A stretch of DNA of 9,103 nucleotides from Wenzhouxiangella sp. Its GTDB lineage: Bacteria > Pseudomonadota > Gammaproteobacteria > Xanthomonadales > Wenzhouxiangellaceae. Of this stretch, positions 1 to 7,132 are shown one piece after another. The stretch covers positions 1-9,103 of the forward strand of contig SKIE01000073.1 in assembly GCA_007116585.1 (NCBI GenBank). The letters run 5' to 3'. The position numbers and the translations under genes are program-made. The notes under the pieces are model-generated. The model worked only from the letters and a program-made list of their open reading frames with translations, was not told where the DNA came from and ran no database searches. Position 1 is the stretch's first letter. Every line of letters begins with the position of its first letter.

Positions 1-102
1 ATGGCCGGCCGGGTCATGAAAACGCTGGAAGAAGACGGAATGCTCACGGCATCCGGCAAGACCATCATCGTGCAGGGCAAATACAAGGGCGTCGCAGCCT
101 GA
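1..102 (+). CDS. CRP/FNR-family transcriptional regulator, C-terminal fragment
   Basis: The window opens inside this gene; only the last 33 codons and the TGA stop at 100-102 are present. The peptide begins MAGRVMKTLEEDGMLTASGK and continues with TIIV. It aligns with the end of E. coli CRP, where the recognition helix of the helix-turn-helix is followed by GRILKMLEDQ and then a GKTIVV strand. This part of the family binds DNA; the cAMP-binding domain would lie upstream of the window. The tail after GKTIIVQG runs slightly longer than in E. coli CRP. The ATG at position 1 is almost certainly an internal Met aligned to the recognition helix, not the start. The gene converges on the phosphatase gene with a 21-nt gap and no visible terminator. 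A CRP, Vfr or Clp orthologue is likely, but the fragment is too short to choose. Confidence 0.8.
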   Translation: MAGRVMKTLEEDGMLTASGKTIIVQGKYKGVAA

Positions 103-123
103 ATCTGCCGTTCCGGCCAGGCA

Positions 124-924
124 TTATCGATCCTTGCGGAACCGCTGACCCAGCCGTGTCAGCCAACCCCCCGGCGATGGCGCCGGCGGCAATGCCTCCG
201 GTGCGCGCACCAGAATCAAGGAGACATTGTCACGAGCGCCGGCCGCCAGCGCGGCTTTCATCAACTGACAAGCCAGCGACTCCAGCGGTTTGTCCTGACC
301 CAGGATGGCAACTATTTCGGCATCATCCAGTTCACCGCTGAGACCATCGGAGCACAGCAACAGCATCTCGTTGCACCGCCATTGCCCCGTGATCCGGTCA
401 ATCCTCGGCCCCGTTTCGGACTGCAGACCGAGACAATCTGTCAACACATGGCGTCTGGGGTGACGGTTGGCCTCAGACTGGCTGATGGCGCCTGCTTCAA
501 CCAGTCGCCCGGGCAGATTATGGTCGCGGGTCAGCATTTCCAACAGTTCGCTGCGGCCATCAAACGCGTAGGCCCGACTGTCGCCTACCCAGACAATTTC
601 ATAGCCGCCGTCACGCTCGCGCAGGGCGACGATGGTCGTCCCCATGTCGGCCTTGTCCGGATGTTGTTGCTGATGCTCACAAATCGCCCGATGGGCCTCA
701 AGGATCGCTTCTTCCAGCCTGGCTCCGCGGGTAATGGCGGCCTGCACTGTGGCGCGCGCCAGATCGCTGGCCTCCGCGCCACCGGCATGGCCGCCCATGC
801 CGTCGGCCACAAGCCAGAGGCCGGATGCTTCGTCAACGAGAATGGCATCCTGGTTGCTGGCGCGCACGCGACCGGTATCGGAATGGCCGACGGAGCGCGG
901 CTTGACGATCGTGACAGGAGTCAT
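124..924 (-). CDS. PP2C-family serine/threonine protein phosphatase
   Basis: A 266-residue cytoplasmic phosphatase of the PPM/PP2C type (PrpC/Stp-like), which removes phosphate from Ser/Thr in a metal-dependent reaction. The diagnostic motifs run in order: GHSDTGRVRASNQD (13-26), the metal-binding VADGMGGHAGG (39-49, D41), MGTTIVAL (94-101), VWVGDSRAY (111-119), TRDHN (132-136), LLLCSDGLSGELDD (188-201, D193) and GARDNVSLILV (229-239, D232). All expected metal-ligand aspartates are present, so it should be active. There is no membrane segment or sensor domain, and the length is typical of bacterial single-domain members. I chose the ATG at 924-922 because family proteins begin just before the GHSDTG motif and GGGG lies just upstream, although only two bases away. 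The frame stays open to an ATG at 987 and a TTG at 993, which would add up to 23 residues unlike the family. No partner kinase is in view, so its substrate is unknown. Confidence 0.9.
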   Translation of the reverse strand: MTPVTIVKPRSVGHSDTGRVRASNQDAILVDEASGLWLVADGMGGHAGGAEASDLARATVQAAITRGARLEEAILEAHRAICEHQQQHPDKADMGTTIVALRERDGGYEIVWVGDSRAYAFDGRSELLEMLTRDHNLPGRLVEAGAISQSEANRHPRRHVLTDCLGLQSETGPRIDRITGQWRCNEMLLLCSDGLSGELDDAEIVAILGQDKPLESLACQLMKAALAAGARDNVSLILVRAPEALPPAPSPGGWLTRLGQRFRKDR

Positions 925-1013
925 TACCCCATACAAGCGTAAAATGTGGGCAGAAACGGACAGCCGAACCGGCAAGCCGTTATTCATCAACAAATCGATA
1001 GTTCTAATCTACC
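925..1013. promoter_or_regulatory. Divergent intergenic region between phosphatase and lysine genes
   Basis: This 89-nt gap separates the divergent starts of the phosphatase gene (minus) and the aspartate kinase/diaminopimelate decarboxylase gene (plus), so promoters for both should lie here or just inside the genes. It is more AT-rich than its surroundings. On the plus strand, TAAAAT at 940-945 matches five of six bases of a sigma70 -10 box. The nearest -35-like hexamer, GTGACA at 911-916, is 23 nt away, which is too far, so the promoter is only a candidate. No Shine-Dalgarno sequence precedes the plus-strand ATG at 1014. I found no convincing operator or riboswitch. Confidence 0.3.
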
Positions 1014-3653
1014 ATGCAAGCAATTGATTCTCGCGTCCGTCTTCGCTGGCGCATTCTGAAGTTCGGCGGCAGTTCGGTGGCGGACCCGCAGCACTGGTCG
1101 CATATTGCCCGAAGCGTTCAGTCAGCCCGGGAGTCGGGGATCGGGCTGGTTGTCGTGGTATCGGCCCTGCGCGGCATGACCGATCTTCTCCTGGCCCAGA
1201 CCAGCGCCGAGACAGCGCAACCCATCGAAGACGTGATGCAAACGGTCACCAACCGGCACCTGGCGCTGGCGCAGGCCGTCGGCGTGCCGAAGCCGGATCT
1301 GGGCGCGACGCTGGACACCCTGAAAGCCGCGCTATCGAAGGCCGAACTTTGCCACGACCCCGCGGCCCAGGCTGAACTGCTGGCTCACGGCGAACTGCTG
1401 AGCAGCCGCCTCACCATCGAGCTGCTGGCCCACTTGGGCATCGCCAGCCGCTGGCTGGACGCGCGCAAACTGCTGGTCTGTCCCAGCGATGCCAGCCGTT
1501 CCGGAGCCGGCCAGTACCTGTCGGCCCACTGCCCGGCCGAGCCCGATCCGGCGCTGGCCGATTCACTTGGCAAGCAGGCCGATTGCTGGGTCATGCCCGG
1601 ATTCCTGGCTGCCAATGCCCGCGGCGAAACCGTCTTGCTGGGCCGCGGCGGCTCTGATACATCGGCCGCCTGCACGGCCGCCGTGCTGGAAGCCGAACGG
1701 GTCGAGATTCATTCTGATGTCCCGGGGCTTTTTACCGCCGATCCGCGCCGCATCCCGGCCGCGCGACTGCTCAAGCTGGTCAGCTACCGCGAGGCCCAGG
1801 AACTGGCCGCCATGGGCGCCAAGGCGCTGCATCCGCGCTCGCTGATTCCGCTGACCCAATACCGCATCCCGTTGTGGCTGCGCCAGGTCGACCGGCCTGA
1901 CTTGGAAGGCACCCGGATAACGCCCGAGGCGCGCGATCACGGCGCGCAGGTCAAGGCCATCGTCCAGCGCAAGGGCATGACCCTGATCGCCCTGGAAGGC
2001 ATCGGCATGTGGCAGCAGGTCGGTTTCCTGGCCGACATCTTTGCCGAGTTCAAGGCGCTGGGGCTATCGGTTGACCAGGTATCGACCTCCGAATCCAACG
2101 TGACCGTGACGCTGGACCCGGGTGCCAACGTGGCCGACCAGGCCACCTTGCGCGAACTGCAACGACGGCTGGAACGTCACTGCCGGGTCGAAATCCTGAC
2201 CGACTGCGCCACCATCAGTCTGGTGGGTCTGGGCATCCGCACCATCCTGCATCGCCTGGGCCCGGCCCTGGAGGTGTTTGAGCATCGCCGGATCTTCCAG
2301 GTCAGCCAGGCGGCCAACGATCTCAACCTGACCTTCGTGGTCGAATCCCGCCATGCCGAGCGCCTGGTCCAGCAGCTCCATCAACAGGTCATTCCGGGCG
2401 GCGTTGGCGGTGACTCGGTATTCGGGCCGACCTGGGAACAGCTGTTCCGGGAGCGCGACCCGGTGCGTTTGCAGCCGCCCTGGTGGCGCGATCAGGCCAA
2501 GGCACTGGAAGCGCAGCTGGGCGCGCTGGACAGTGCCTATGTCTACAACCTTGACGAAGTCCGCTCAGCCGCCCGGCGCCTGAAGTCGCTGATGGCAGTC
2601 GACCGGGTACTGTATTCGATGAAGGCCAACCCGCACCCGGCCATTCTGGCCACCCTGGCGCAAGCCGGGCTTGGCGTCGAGTGCGTCTCGATTTGGGAGG
2701 CACGCCACGCGCTGGCCAGCGCGCCGGCCCTGACGATGGGCGATCTGCTGCTGACAACCAATTTCGCCGGCCGCGCCGAGTTCCGCGAAGCGCTGGATAT
2801 GGGCCTGCAAGTCACTGTCGACAACATCTACATCCTGGAACACTGGGGCCCCGACCTGGCCGGCCGCAACATCTTTCTGCGTCTCGACCCCGGTTCCGGG
2901 CTGGGCCACCACAAAATGGTGCGCACGGCCGGCAGTCACGCCAAGTTCGGCATTCCGCTGGATGAAATCGAGCGCGCGCGCCGGCTGGCCGCGGCCCACG
3001 ACATCCGCATTACCGGCCTGCACGCCCATACCGGGTCCGGTATTCTGCACCCGGACAACTGGCACCGGACCCTGCAGACGCTGGGTGAGGCCGCCCGCGA
3101 ACTGGATGACGTCCGTGTCATCAACCTCGGCGGCGGCCTGGGTGTGCCTGACCGGGCCGACGAGTTGCCGCTGGATCTGGCCGCCCTCGATGCCGGCCTG
3201 CAAAAACTCAAACATGACCTGCCGAGACCGGTTCAGGTCTGGCTGGAACCGGGTCGCTACCTGGTCACCCAGGCCGGCGTGCTACTGGCCCGGGTCAACC
3301 AGATCAAGGGCAAGGGCGAGGTCCGCTACGTCGGCGTGGCCACCGGCATGAACTCCCTGATCCGCCCCGCGCTGTACGGAGCCTGGCACGAGATCGTCAA
3401 TCTCAGCCGGCTTGATGAGCCTGGCGATCACGTCTACAACGTGGTCGGCCCAATCTGCGAAACCGGAGATATCCTCGGACTGGACCGACTCCTGCCGGAA
3501 TCCCGCGAGGGCGATGTGCTGCTGGTCGCCAACACCGGCGCCTACGGCGCGGCCATGGCCTCGCGCTACAACTTGCGCGAACCGGCCGTGGAACTGGTTT
3601 TTGACCCGGGCCTGACAGCCGAATCGCCCCCGGAATCGGCCGCCGTGCCGTAG
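1014..3653 (+). CDS. Bifunctional aspartate kinase / diaminopimelate decarboxylase
   Basis: One 879-residue protein carries the first and last enzymes of diaminopimelate-route lysine synthesis. The N-terminal half is aspartate kinase (aspartate + ATP to aspartyl phosphate): KFGGSSV at 16-22, GRGGSDTSAA from 210, then two regulatory ACT domains at about 320-385 and 400-465. The C-terminal half, from about 485, is a fold-type III PLP diaminopimelate decarboxylase (meso-DAP to lysine + CO2). It shows YSMKANPHP with the PLP lysine K537, GLHAHTGSG (H670-G676), the phosphate-binding GGG at 706-708, EPGRYLV from E745, and GPICETGD with active-site C815. The usual CESGD is CETGD here, a conservative change. 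The length is close to that of Xanthomonas/Xylella fusions. The start is the first ATG and leaves a normal short lead before KFGG; no Shine-Dalgarno precedes it. The last 88 nt overlap the opposing acyltransferase gene. Feedback control by lysine through the ACT domains is plausible but cannot be read from sequence. Confidence 0.95.
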   Translation: MQAIDSRVRLRWRILKFGGSSVADPQHWSHIARSVQSARESGIGLVVVVSALRGMTDLLLAQTSAETAQPIEDVMQTVTNRHLALAQAVGVPKPDLGATLDTLKAALSKAELCHDPAAQAELLAHGELLSSRLTIELLAHLGIASRWLDARKLLVCPSDASRSGAGQYLSAHCPAEPDPALADSLGKQADCWVMPGFLAANARGETVLLGRGGSDTSAACTAAVLEAERVEIHSDVPGLFTADPRRIPAARLLKLVSYREAQELAAMGAKALHPRSLIPLTQYRIPLWLRQVDRPDLEGTRITPEARDHGAQVKAIVQRKGMTLIALEGIGMWQQVGFLADIFAEFKALGLSVDQVSTSESNVTVTLDPGANVADQATLRELQRRLERHCRVEILTDCATISLVGLGIRTILHRLGPALEVFEHRRIFQVSQAANDLNLTFVVESRHAERLVQQLHQQVIPGGVGGDSVFGPTWEQLFRERDPVRLQPPWWRDQAKALEAQLGALDSAYVYNLDEVRSAARRLKSLMAVDRVLYSMKANPHPAILATLAQAGLGVECVSIWEARHALASAPALTMGDLLLTTNFAGRAEFREALDMGLQVTVDNIYILEHWGPDLAGRNIFLRLDPGSGLGHHKMVRTAGSHAKFGIPLDEIERARRLAAAHDIRITGLHAHTGSGILHPDNWHRTLQTLGEAARELDDVRVINLGGGLGVPDRADELPLDLAALDAGLQKLKHDLPRPVQVWLEPGRYLVTQAGVLLARVNQIKGKGEVRYVGVATGMNSLIRPALYGAWHEIVNLSRLDEPGDHVYNVVGPICETGDILGLDRLLPESREGDVLLVANTGAYGAAMASRYNLREPAVELVFDPGLTAESPPESAAVP

Positions 3654-5074
3654 CGGTCGGCGAGCACGACGAACTGGTCCTGAATTCGCGCGCGCTCCGT
3701 GCGCAGCAGTTCGACCAGTTCGGACTGGTTCCAGAGCAGCGCACGGACGAGGATGCGGTCGCGATAGCGCAACACGTTGCGCCGGTAGCGCAGAGCGACG
3801 AACCCGGTCGGCGGCAGGGCGGCCACGTAGGCAATCGTTGCGGCCAGGCCCAGTTCCGACTCCTGCCACAGCCAGAACCCGATCAGCGCATACCAGCCGC
3901 CAAAGCCGATCACGCCCAGACCGAAATAGGAGAACAGACGAATGGCTTCGTCCCGGATCAGCAGCGAGCCGAGCCGGGCGAACAGGTAGGGCAGCAGATT
4001 GTGGACAAGCCCGAACAACGCGATGGGTGCCATGAGGATGGCGTAGGCGGTCATTTTCAGCCGCAACAGCCGGCCGGTCACCGGCTGCCCGGTGGATTCA
4101 GCCAGAGCCTGGCGAACCTCGGTCTGGCGCAGATGGTCGTTGAACCGTTCCACGCTCAGGCGCAGCTCCGAGACCCGCTCCGGATCAGTCTGCCAGGCCC
4201 GATCCATCACCTCGCTGACAAACTGGCGGTTATAGACCCTGCGCTGAAAGGCCGCGGCGGTTTCGGCCGAAGCGCGCGAATACAAACCGGCCAGCCGTCC
4301 CAGCCAGCGCTTGATGAAGCGCTTGCGCTGCGGCGGTTCGGGGGGCGGCATATCGGCCAGTTCCCCCAGTGACCCCTGCAGGGTGTCACTCAATTCATCA
4401 ACCAGACGGGCCAGGCGCTCATCCTCCAGATGCAGGGTCTGACGCCGAAGCGCCTGCTGCACATCCTCGGTCAGGCGCTGGATGGCCGCTTCCGGGTCTT
4501 CGCGATGCAAATCGGCATAGTCACTGACCCGAATTGGCCGGCCAAAACGCAGCAACACCGCCGAGCCCAGAAACTCGCGATGTTCCAGATTGACGCCGGC
4601 CGGCACGATGACCAACCCCAGCCCGTAGCCCTGACGCGCCTCGGCGCCCAGCGCAATGCGAGCAACGCCGGTGCGGAGTTGGCCGACCCGCAGCCGCGGC
4701 GAGTTGCGCCCCTCCGGAAACACGCCCACGCAGGCACCCTGATCAAGCAGATCAAAGACCTGGCTGAACACCTCGCGATTGCGGTCGGCGTGATCACCCA
4801 CCTCGCTGCGACGATAGACCGGAATCGCGCCAAGCGTGCGAAACAGGGCCGCGAGCAGCGGGAAGCGAAACAGGCCGGAGCGGGCCAGATAATGCACCGG
4901 GCGCCGGATCTGGGTCGACACAATCACCCCGTCGAGAATGGAGCTGGGATGGTTGGCGGCCACGATCACCGGACCTTCGGCAGGCAGACGTTCGCTTCTG
5001 GCCGAGCGGATGTCGACAAAGTACAGACGGGCGGCCAAGCGCAGAAACCAGACCAGCAGAGCGTACAATTTCAT
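3566..5074 (-). CDS. PlsC-like lysophospholipid/glycerol-phosphate acyltransferase family protein
   Basis: A 502-residue membrane-associated acyltransferase of the PlsC/LPLAT superfamily, which moves acyl groups onto lysophospholipid or glycerol-phosphate acceptors; the exact acceptor is not evident. The catalytic block is NHPSSILDG (41-49). There are five residues between His and Asp rather than the four of textbook PlsC, a spacing I associate with a less studied LPLAT subgroup. GAIPVYRR (83-90) and FPEGRNS (120-126) follow, then an IVPAGVN segment. A charged helical region leads to a C-terminal membrane section with hydrophobic stretches at about 343-368, 380-405 and 409-428, so it is much longer than PlsC (about 245 residues). 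I chose the ATG at 5074-5072 because MKLYALLVWFLRLAARLYF is the expected N-terminus. A TTG at 5134 would add 20 residues. The final 29 residues are encoded antisense to the decarboxylase end and look like low-complexity read-through. No partner gene is adjacent. Confidence 0.85.
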   Translation of the reverse strand: MKLYALLVWFLRLAARLYFVDIRSARSERLPAEGPVIVAANHPSSILDGVIVSTQIRRPVHYLARSGLFRFPLLAALFRTLGAIPVYRRSEVGDHADRNREVFSQVFDLLDQGACVGVFPEGRNSPRLRVGQLRTGVARIALGAEARQGYGLGLVIVPAGVNLEHREFLGSAVLLRFGRPIRVSDYADLHREDPEAAIQRLTEDVQQALRRQTLHLEDERLARLVDELSDTLQGSLGELADMPPPEPPQRKRFIKRWLGRLAGLYSRASAETAAAFQRRVYNRQFVSEVMDRAWQTDPERVSELRLSVERFNDHLRQTEVRQALAESTGQPVTGRLLRLKMTAYAILMAPIALFGLVHNLLPYLFARLGSLLIRDEAIRLFSYFGLGVIGFGGWYALIGFWLWQESELGLAATIAYVAALPPTGFVALRYRRNVLRYRDRILVRALLWNQSELVELLRTERARIQDQFVVLADRYGTAADSGGDSAVRPGSKTSSTAGSRKL

Positions 5075-5193
5075 GGCCTGCTCATCATGCCCCAAAGCCG
5101 GGCCGAAGTGGACAGCACTCGCGTGGTCAGTCAATTGACAAACTGGGCTATCCTCTCAACAGTCCAAACACGCCACCTCGCCGCCCGCCACGC
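5075..5193. promoter_or_regulatory. Divergent intergenic region with TTGAC palindrome
   Basis: This 119-nt gap lies between the starts of the acyltransferase (minus) and parE (plus). It holds the perfect 10-bp palindrome GTCAATTGAC at 5130-5139. Read outward, this gives a consensus -35 hexamer TTGACA on the plus strand (5135-5140) and TTGACT on the minus strand (5134-5129). Neither has a good -10 box at 16-18 nt: on the plus strand the nearest is TATCCT at 5149-5154, only 8 nt away. It could be a pair of back-to-back promoter elements or a small regulator site. The leader just before parE is C-rich and lacks a Shine-Dalgarno sequence. Confidence 0.3.
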
Positions 5194-7083
5194 ATGAGCA
5201 AGACCTACCAAGCCGCCGATATCGAAGTTCTGCAGGGCCTGGAGCCGGTGCAGCGCCGACCCGGCATGTACACCGATACCGTCCGTCCCAACCATCTGGT
5301 GGCCGAGGTGGTCGACAACGCCGTCGACGAAGCGCTGGCAGGCTATGCCAAATCAATCGAGGTCACCCTGCACGGCGACGGCTCGATCGAGGTGGTTGAC
5401 GACGGTCGCGGCATGCCGGTCGATCCGCACCCGGAACACAAGCTGCCGGGTGCCGAGCTGATCCTGACCCGGCTGCATGCCGGCGGCAAGTTCTCGGGCA
5501 ACAACTACAAGTTCTCCGGCGGACTGCACGGCGTCGGGGTCTCGGTGGTCAACGCGCTCTCGAGACGACTGCAGTGCCGGATCAAGCGCGACGGCAAACT
5601 GCATGAAATCAGCTTTGAGCATGGCGCCACACAACAGCCACTGACCGTGATCGACCAGGTTGGCAGGCGCAACACCGGCACTACCGTTCACTTCTGGCCG
5701 GATCCTAAATACTTCGATTCAGCCAACATATCGCGCCCGCGCCTGAAACATCTGCTCAAGGCCAAGGCCATTCTGTGCCCGGGCCTGAGCGTGCGCCTGG
5801 ACGACCAGGCCAACGGCGAGCGCGAGACCTGGCAGTACGAGGACGGCCTGACCGATTATCTGAAAGAAACCCTGGCCGACCAGGAATGCCTGCCGAATGC
5901 CCCCTTTACGGGTGATTTTTCCGGGGCAGACCAGGAAGCGGCCTGGGCGCTGAGCTGGGTACCCGAAGGCGAACTGCTGCAGGAGTCTTACGTCAACCTG
6001 ATCCCGACCCCGGCCGGCGGCACCCACACTAACGGCCTGCGCACCGGGCTGATCGAAGCCTTGCGCGAATTCTGCGATATACGCAGCCTCCTGCCGCGCG
6101 GCGTCAAGCTGGCCCCTGAAGACGTGTGGGAACGCCTGAGTTTTGTCCTGTCCATCAAGCTGGCCGATCCGCAATTCTCGGGCCAGACCAAGGAACGTCT
6201 GAGCTCGCGCGCCGCGGCCAGCTTTGTCTCCGGCGTGGTCAAAGATGCATTTTCCCTGTGGCTGAACAAGCACGTCGCCGACGGTGAGGCGATCGCGAAA
6301 CTGGCCATCGACAATGCGCTCAAGCGCCAGAAATCGCGCAAGCAGGTCGCCCGGCGCAAGGTCACGGCAGGCCCCGCGCTGCCCGGCAAACTGGCCGACT
6401 GCGCTTCCACCGACCTTGAAGAGACCGAGCTGTTCCTGGTCGAGGGCGATTCGGCCGGCGGCAGCGCCAAGCAGGCCCGAAACCGTGAATATCAGGCGAT
6501 CATGCCGCTCAGGGGCAAGATCCTCAACACTTGGGAAACCGATCCGGACCAGGTCCTGCGCTCGCAGGAAGTGCATGATCTGGCCATCGCCATTGGCGTT
6601 GACCCGGGCTCGGACGACCTGAACAAGCTTCGTTACGGAAAGGTCATTGTCCTGGCCGATGCCGACTCGGACGGCCTGCATATCGCCACCCTGCTTTCGG
6701 CGCTGTTTCTCAAGCATTTCCGGCCCTTGGTCGAAGCCGGCCGCGTGTTCGTGGCCATGCCGCCGCTATACCGCATTGACGTGGGCAAACAGACCTTCTA
6801 CGCCCTCGACGCGGAGGAACGCCGCGGTCTACTGGCCCGGATCGAGGCCGAGAACCTCAAGGGCAAGGTCAGCGAAACCCGTTTCAAGGGACTGGGCGAA
6901 ATGAACCCGCTGCAGCTGCGGGAGTCGACCATCGACCCGGACACGCGCCGGCTGGTGCAGCTGACCATTGATGACGCGGCAGCGACCGAGTCGATCATGA
7001 ACATGCTGCTGGGCAAAAAGCGTGCCTCGGATCGCAAGCTGTGGCTGGAGAAAAAGGGCAATCTGGCCGAGATCGAGGTCTGA
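5194..7083 (+). CDS. parE: DNA topoisomerase IV subunit B
   Basis: This is the ATPase subunit of topoisomerase IV, which pairs with ParC to decatenate daughter chromosomes and relax supercoils. At 629 residues it matches E. coli ParE (630) and lacks the extra C-terminal insertion of enterobacterial GyrB. The opening MSKTYQAADIEVLQGLEPV and RRPGMYTDT are ParE-like. The GHKL ATPase domain has E38 and N42 in EVVDNAVDE, DDGRGMPVD, and GLHGVGVSVVNALS. The transducer region carries the QTKERLSS loop. The TOPRIM domain has EGDSAGGSAKQARNREYQA from E417 (catalytic Glu, and the quinolone-region motif), PLRGKILN, and the metal-binding DADSDG at 489-494. RFKGLGEMNP and the TIDPDTRRL segment close the protein. 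All key residues are intact. The start is fixed by family alignment although no Shine-Dalgarno is present. parC is not in the window. The gene ends 49 nt before msrB with no obvious terminator. Confidence 0.97.
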   Translation: MSKTYQAADIEVLQGLEPVQRRPGMYTDTVRPNHLVAEVVDNAVDEALAGYAKSIEVTLHGDGSIEVVDDGRGMPVDPHPEHKLPGAELILTRLHAGGKFSGNNYKFSGGLHGVGVSVVNALSRRLQCRIKRDGKLHEISFEHGATQQPLTVIDQVGRRNTGTTVHFWPDPKYFDSANISRPRLKHLLKAKAILCPGLSVRLDDQANGERETWQYEDGLTDYLKETLADQECLPNAPFTGDFSGADQEAAWALSWVPEGELLQESYVNLIPTPAGGTHTNGLRTGLIEALREFCDIRSLLPRGVKLAPEDVWERLSFVLSIKLADPQFSGQTKERLSSRAAASFVSGVVKDAFSLWLNKHVADGEAIAKLAIDNALKRQKSRKQVARRKVTAGPALPGKLADCASTDLEETELFLVEGDSAGGSAKQARNREYQAIMPLRGKILNTWETDPDQVLRSQEVHDLAIAIGVDPGSDDLNKLRYGKVIVLADADSDGLHIATLLSALFLKHFRPLVEAGRVFVAMPPLYRIDVGKQTFYALDAEERRGLLARIEAENLKGKVSETRFKGLGEMNPLQLRESTIDPDTRRLVQLTIDDAAATESIMNMLLGKKRASDRKLWLEKKGNLAEIEV

Positions 7084-7132
7084 TCAATCCGGCTTCACGA
7101 GACAGCGGCACAACCCTGTGTCTAATGGCGCC

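Noticed and set aside
382..942. A 186-codon plus-strand frame opposite the phosphatase gene.
   Set aside because: The minus strand encodes every PP2C motif in this interval; the plus-strand frame is its shadow.
925..993. Longer start for the phosphatase (ATG at 987 or TTG at 993).
   Set aside because: The extra residues do not resemble the family N-terminus and no ribosome binding site precedes them, though the ATG at 987 cannot be fully excluded.
2565..3215. A 216-codon minus-strand frame inside the decarboxylase domain.
   Set aside because: It has no recognisable domain and sits under conserved decarboxylase motifs on the other strand.
4430..5197. A 255-codon plus-strand frame ending at the parE start.
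   Set aside because: It is antisense to the catalytic part of the acyltransferase. The peptide is rich in Ala, Gln, Arg and His and has no family-like motif.
5719..6717. A 332-codon open frame antisense to parE.
   Set aside because: It lies wholly within parE, whose protein is conserved along its whole length. The antisense peptide has no recognisable domain, and long antisense frames are common in GC-rich genes.
5194..7083. Reading the type II topoisomerase subunit as GyrB.
   Set aside because: The length of 629 residues, the ParE-like N-terminus and the DADSDGLHIATLL segment fit ParE.
7022..7132. A 37-residue N-terminal extension of MsrB overlapping parE.
   Set aside because: The extension would bury the signal peptide and lipobox, and most of it lies in another frame of the parE 3' end.
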